Below, one piece after another: positions 63,401 to 64,000 of a stretch of 64,000 nucleotides of DNA (position 1 is the stretch's first letter; each line of letters begins with the position of its first letter). The DNA is from Pyrenopolyporus hunteri (lineage: Eukaryota; Ascomycota; Sordariomycetes; Xylariales; Hypoxylaceae). The stretch spans positions 248,001 through 312,000 of the forward strand of contig CADCXC010000004.1 in the NCBI GenBank assembly GCA_902806595.1, given 5' to 3'. A program made the position numbers and the translations under genes. The notes under the pieces are model-generated. The model was not told where the DNA came from and did no database searches. It saw only the letters and a program-made list of their open reading frames with translations.

Positions 63401-64000
63401 AATTAACGCGACATATATATAAAAAACGACGAATTTATTTTTTAATTTTTAAAAATTCGAGTTTAAATTAATCGACGAATTATTAAAATAACTTTTAACG
63501 ATTTATCGATTAATAATTAATAAATAATAAAAAGTTACGAAAAAAAAAATTATTTATATAAAAACGTATAAATGTTCGTTTATATATAATTAATAACGCG
63601 ATTTATAATTAATCGTTTCGTAATATTTTTTAATAAAACGATCGATTAAAATATTACGCACGTATTTAAAATAAAGTGTTTCGTGTAAAGTAATAACGTT
63701 TAGTCGAATCCGTTGTTTTTTATTAATTTTAAGGGTATTTTTACGGTCGTTTTTAATTTTACTTAAAAAAATAACGCGTTACGAAATAATAAATAAATCG
63801 ATAACTATTTTATTTATTCCGTTCGTAAATAAAATATTTTAATTAAAATTACCGTAAACGTCGAAATTAAAAAAACTTACGAAAAAAAAATTTAATTATT
63901 AAAACATTAAAAACATCGAGTTAAAAATCATCGTACTATTAATAAAAATAATTATTTTAATAAAAGAAATACCCGCGATAAAAAAGTTAAACGCGATAAT
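57145..64000 (+). mobile_element. Ty1/copia LTR retrotransposon, copy 2, cut by the window end
   Basis: Begins with an LTR at 57145-57405 preceded by AAAAT (the expected 5-bp duplication) and follows copy 1 closely from the LTR end through gag-pol to a point matching about 41400 in copy 1. Only the last ~0.7 kb, including the 3' LTR, is outside the window. It is heavily RIP-mutated but keeps G in the 3' part where copy 1 keeps C. It inserted in the same orientation as copy 1. Confidence 0.85.

Larger units (their letters stand above)
26190..64000. repeat. AT-rich RIP-saturated transposon block
   Basis: Nearly 38 kb with no usable reading frame. CA and TG are strongly depleted, TA is abundant, and most of the remaining C is in CG. 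At least four kinds of element can be made out: an inverted 2.7-kb pair, a copia-type LTR retrotransposon in two copies, solo LTRs, and a pair of palindromic elements. Stretches 44103-49875 and 52270-57139 are clearly repeat-derived, but I could not name them. The size and content would suit a pericentromeric or other heterochromatic AT isochore. Confidence 0.9.

Overview
The window is nuclear DNA from a filamentous ascomycete (Pezizomycotina). Short GT-AG introns of about 50-160 nt with CTAAC/CTGAC-type branch sites, fungal gene families (Lst4/FNIP, HIS2, a CCCH/RRM protein of the RBM26/27 type, a GliT-like oxidoreductase, a fungal STAND N-terminal/ankyrin protein) and AT-rich blocks made by repeat-induced point mutation (RIP) all point there. 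A Sordariomycete is my guess from the intergenic style (many TACCTAGGTA-like motifs); this is not proven.

Layout. 1-1735: RIP-saturated AT-rich DNA. About 1736-26190: a gene island of normal composition. About 26190-64000: a second AT-rich, RIP-mutated block of nested dead transposable elements with no intact gene. Island genes in order: Lst4/FNIP homologue (+, 5440-9099, single exon, overlapping uORF in its leader); histidinol-phosphatase (-, 10129-11233, two exons); RBM26/27-like RNA-binding protein (+, 12523-15167, five exons); FAD-dependent thioredoxin-reductase-like protein with a CLFC centre (-, 15814-17044, three exons); a decayed gene (-, 17650-18291); a fungal N-terminal-domain/ankyrin protein (+, 19154-22345, at least four exons, one unresolved frame change); a 47-residue CxxC microprotein (+, 23086-23229); and a secreted 210-residue protein with a His...NNC arrangement like NlpC/P60 or LRAT folds (-, 24142-24774). 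The genes do not form an operon or an evident metabolic cluster. The first ones are housekeeping (TORC1 nutrient signalling, histidine synthesis, nuclear RNA surveillance), while those nearest the AT-rich block are lineage-type genes (ankyrin/STAND-like, small Cys-rich, secreted), as is common at AT-isochore borders in plant-associated fungi.

The right AT-rich block can be read as a stratigraphy. A sequence of about 2.7 kb occurs twice in inverted orientation (27208-30202 and 33339-44102). The right arm was split by a complete Ty1/copia retrotransposon (34587-42645, 5-bp target duplication AATAT), which later received a solo LTR (41813-42073, duplication AAATT). The left arm received another solo LTR (29064-29324, duplication AATTA). 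Each arm preserves the empty site of the insertion in the other. A second copy of the same copia element begins at 57145 and runs off the window. Two palindromic elements lie at 49876-50632 and 51515-52269. Almost all surviving cytosines in the block are in CpG, so RIP here hit CpA/CpT/CpC and spared CpG. Exon structures were assembled by hand from splice signals and family resemblance; no database search was possible.
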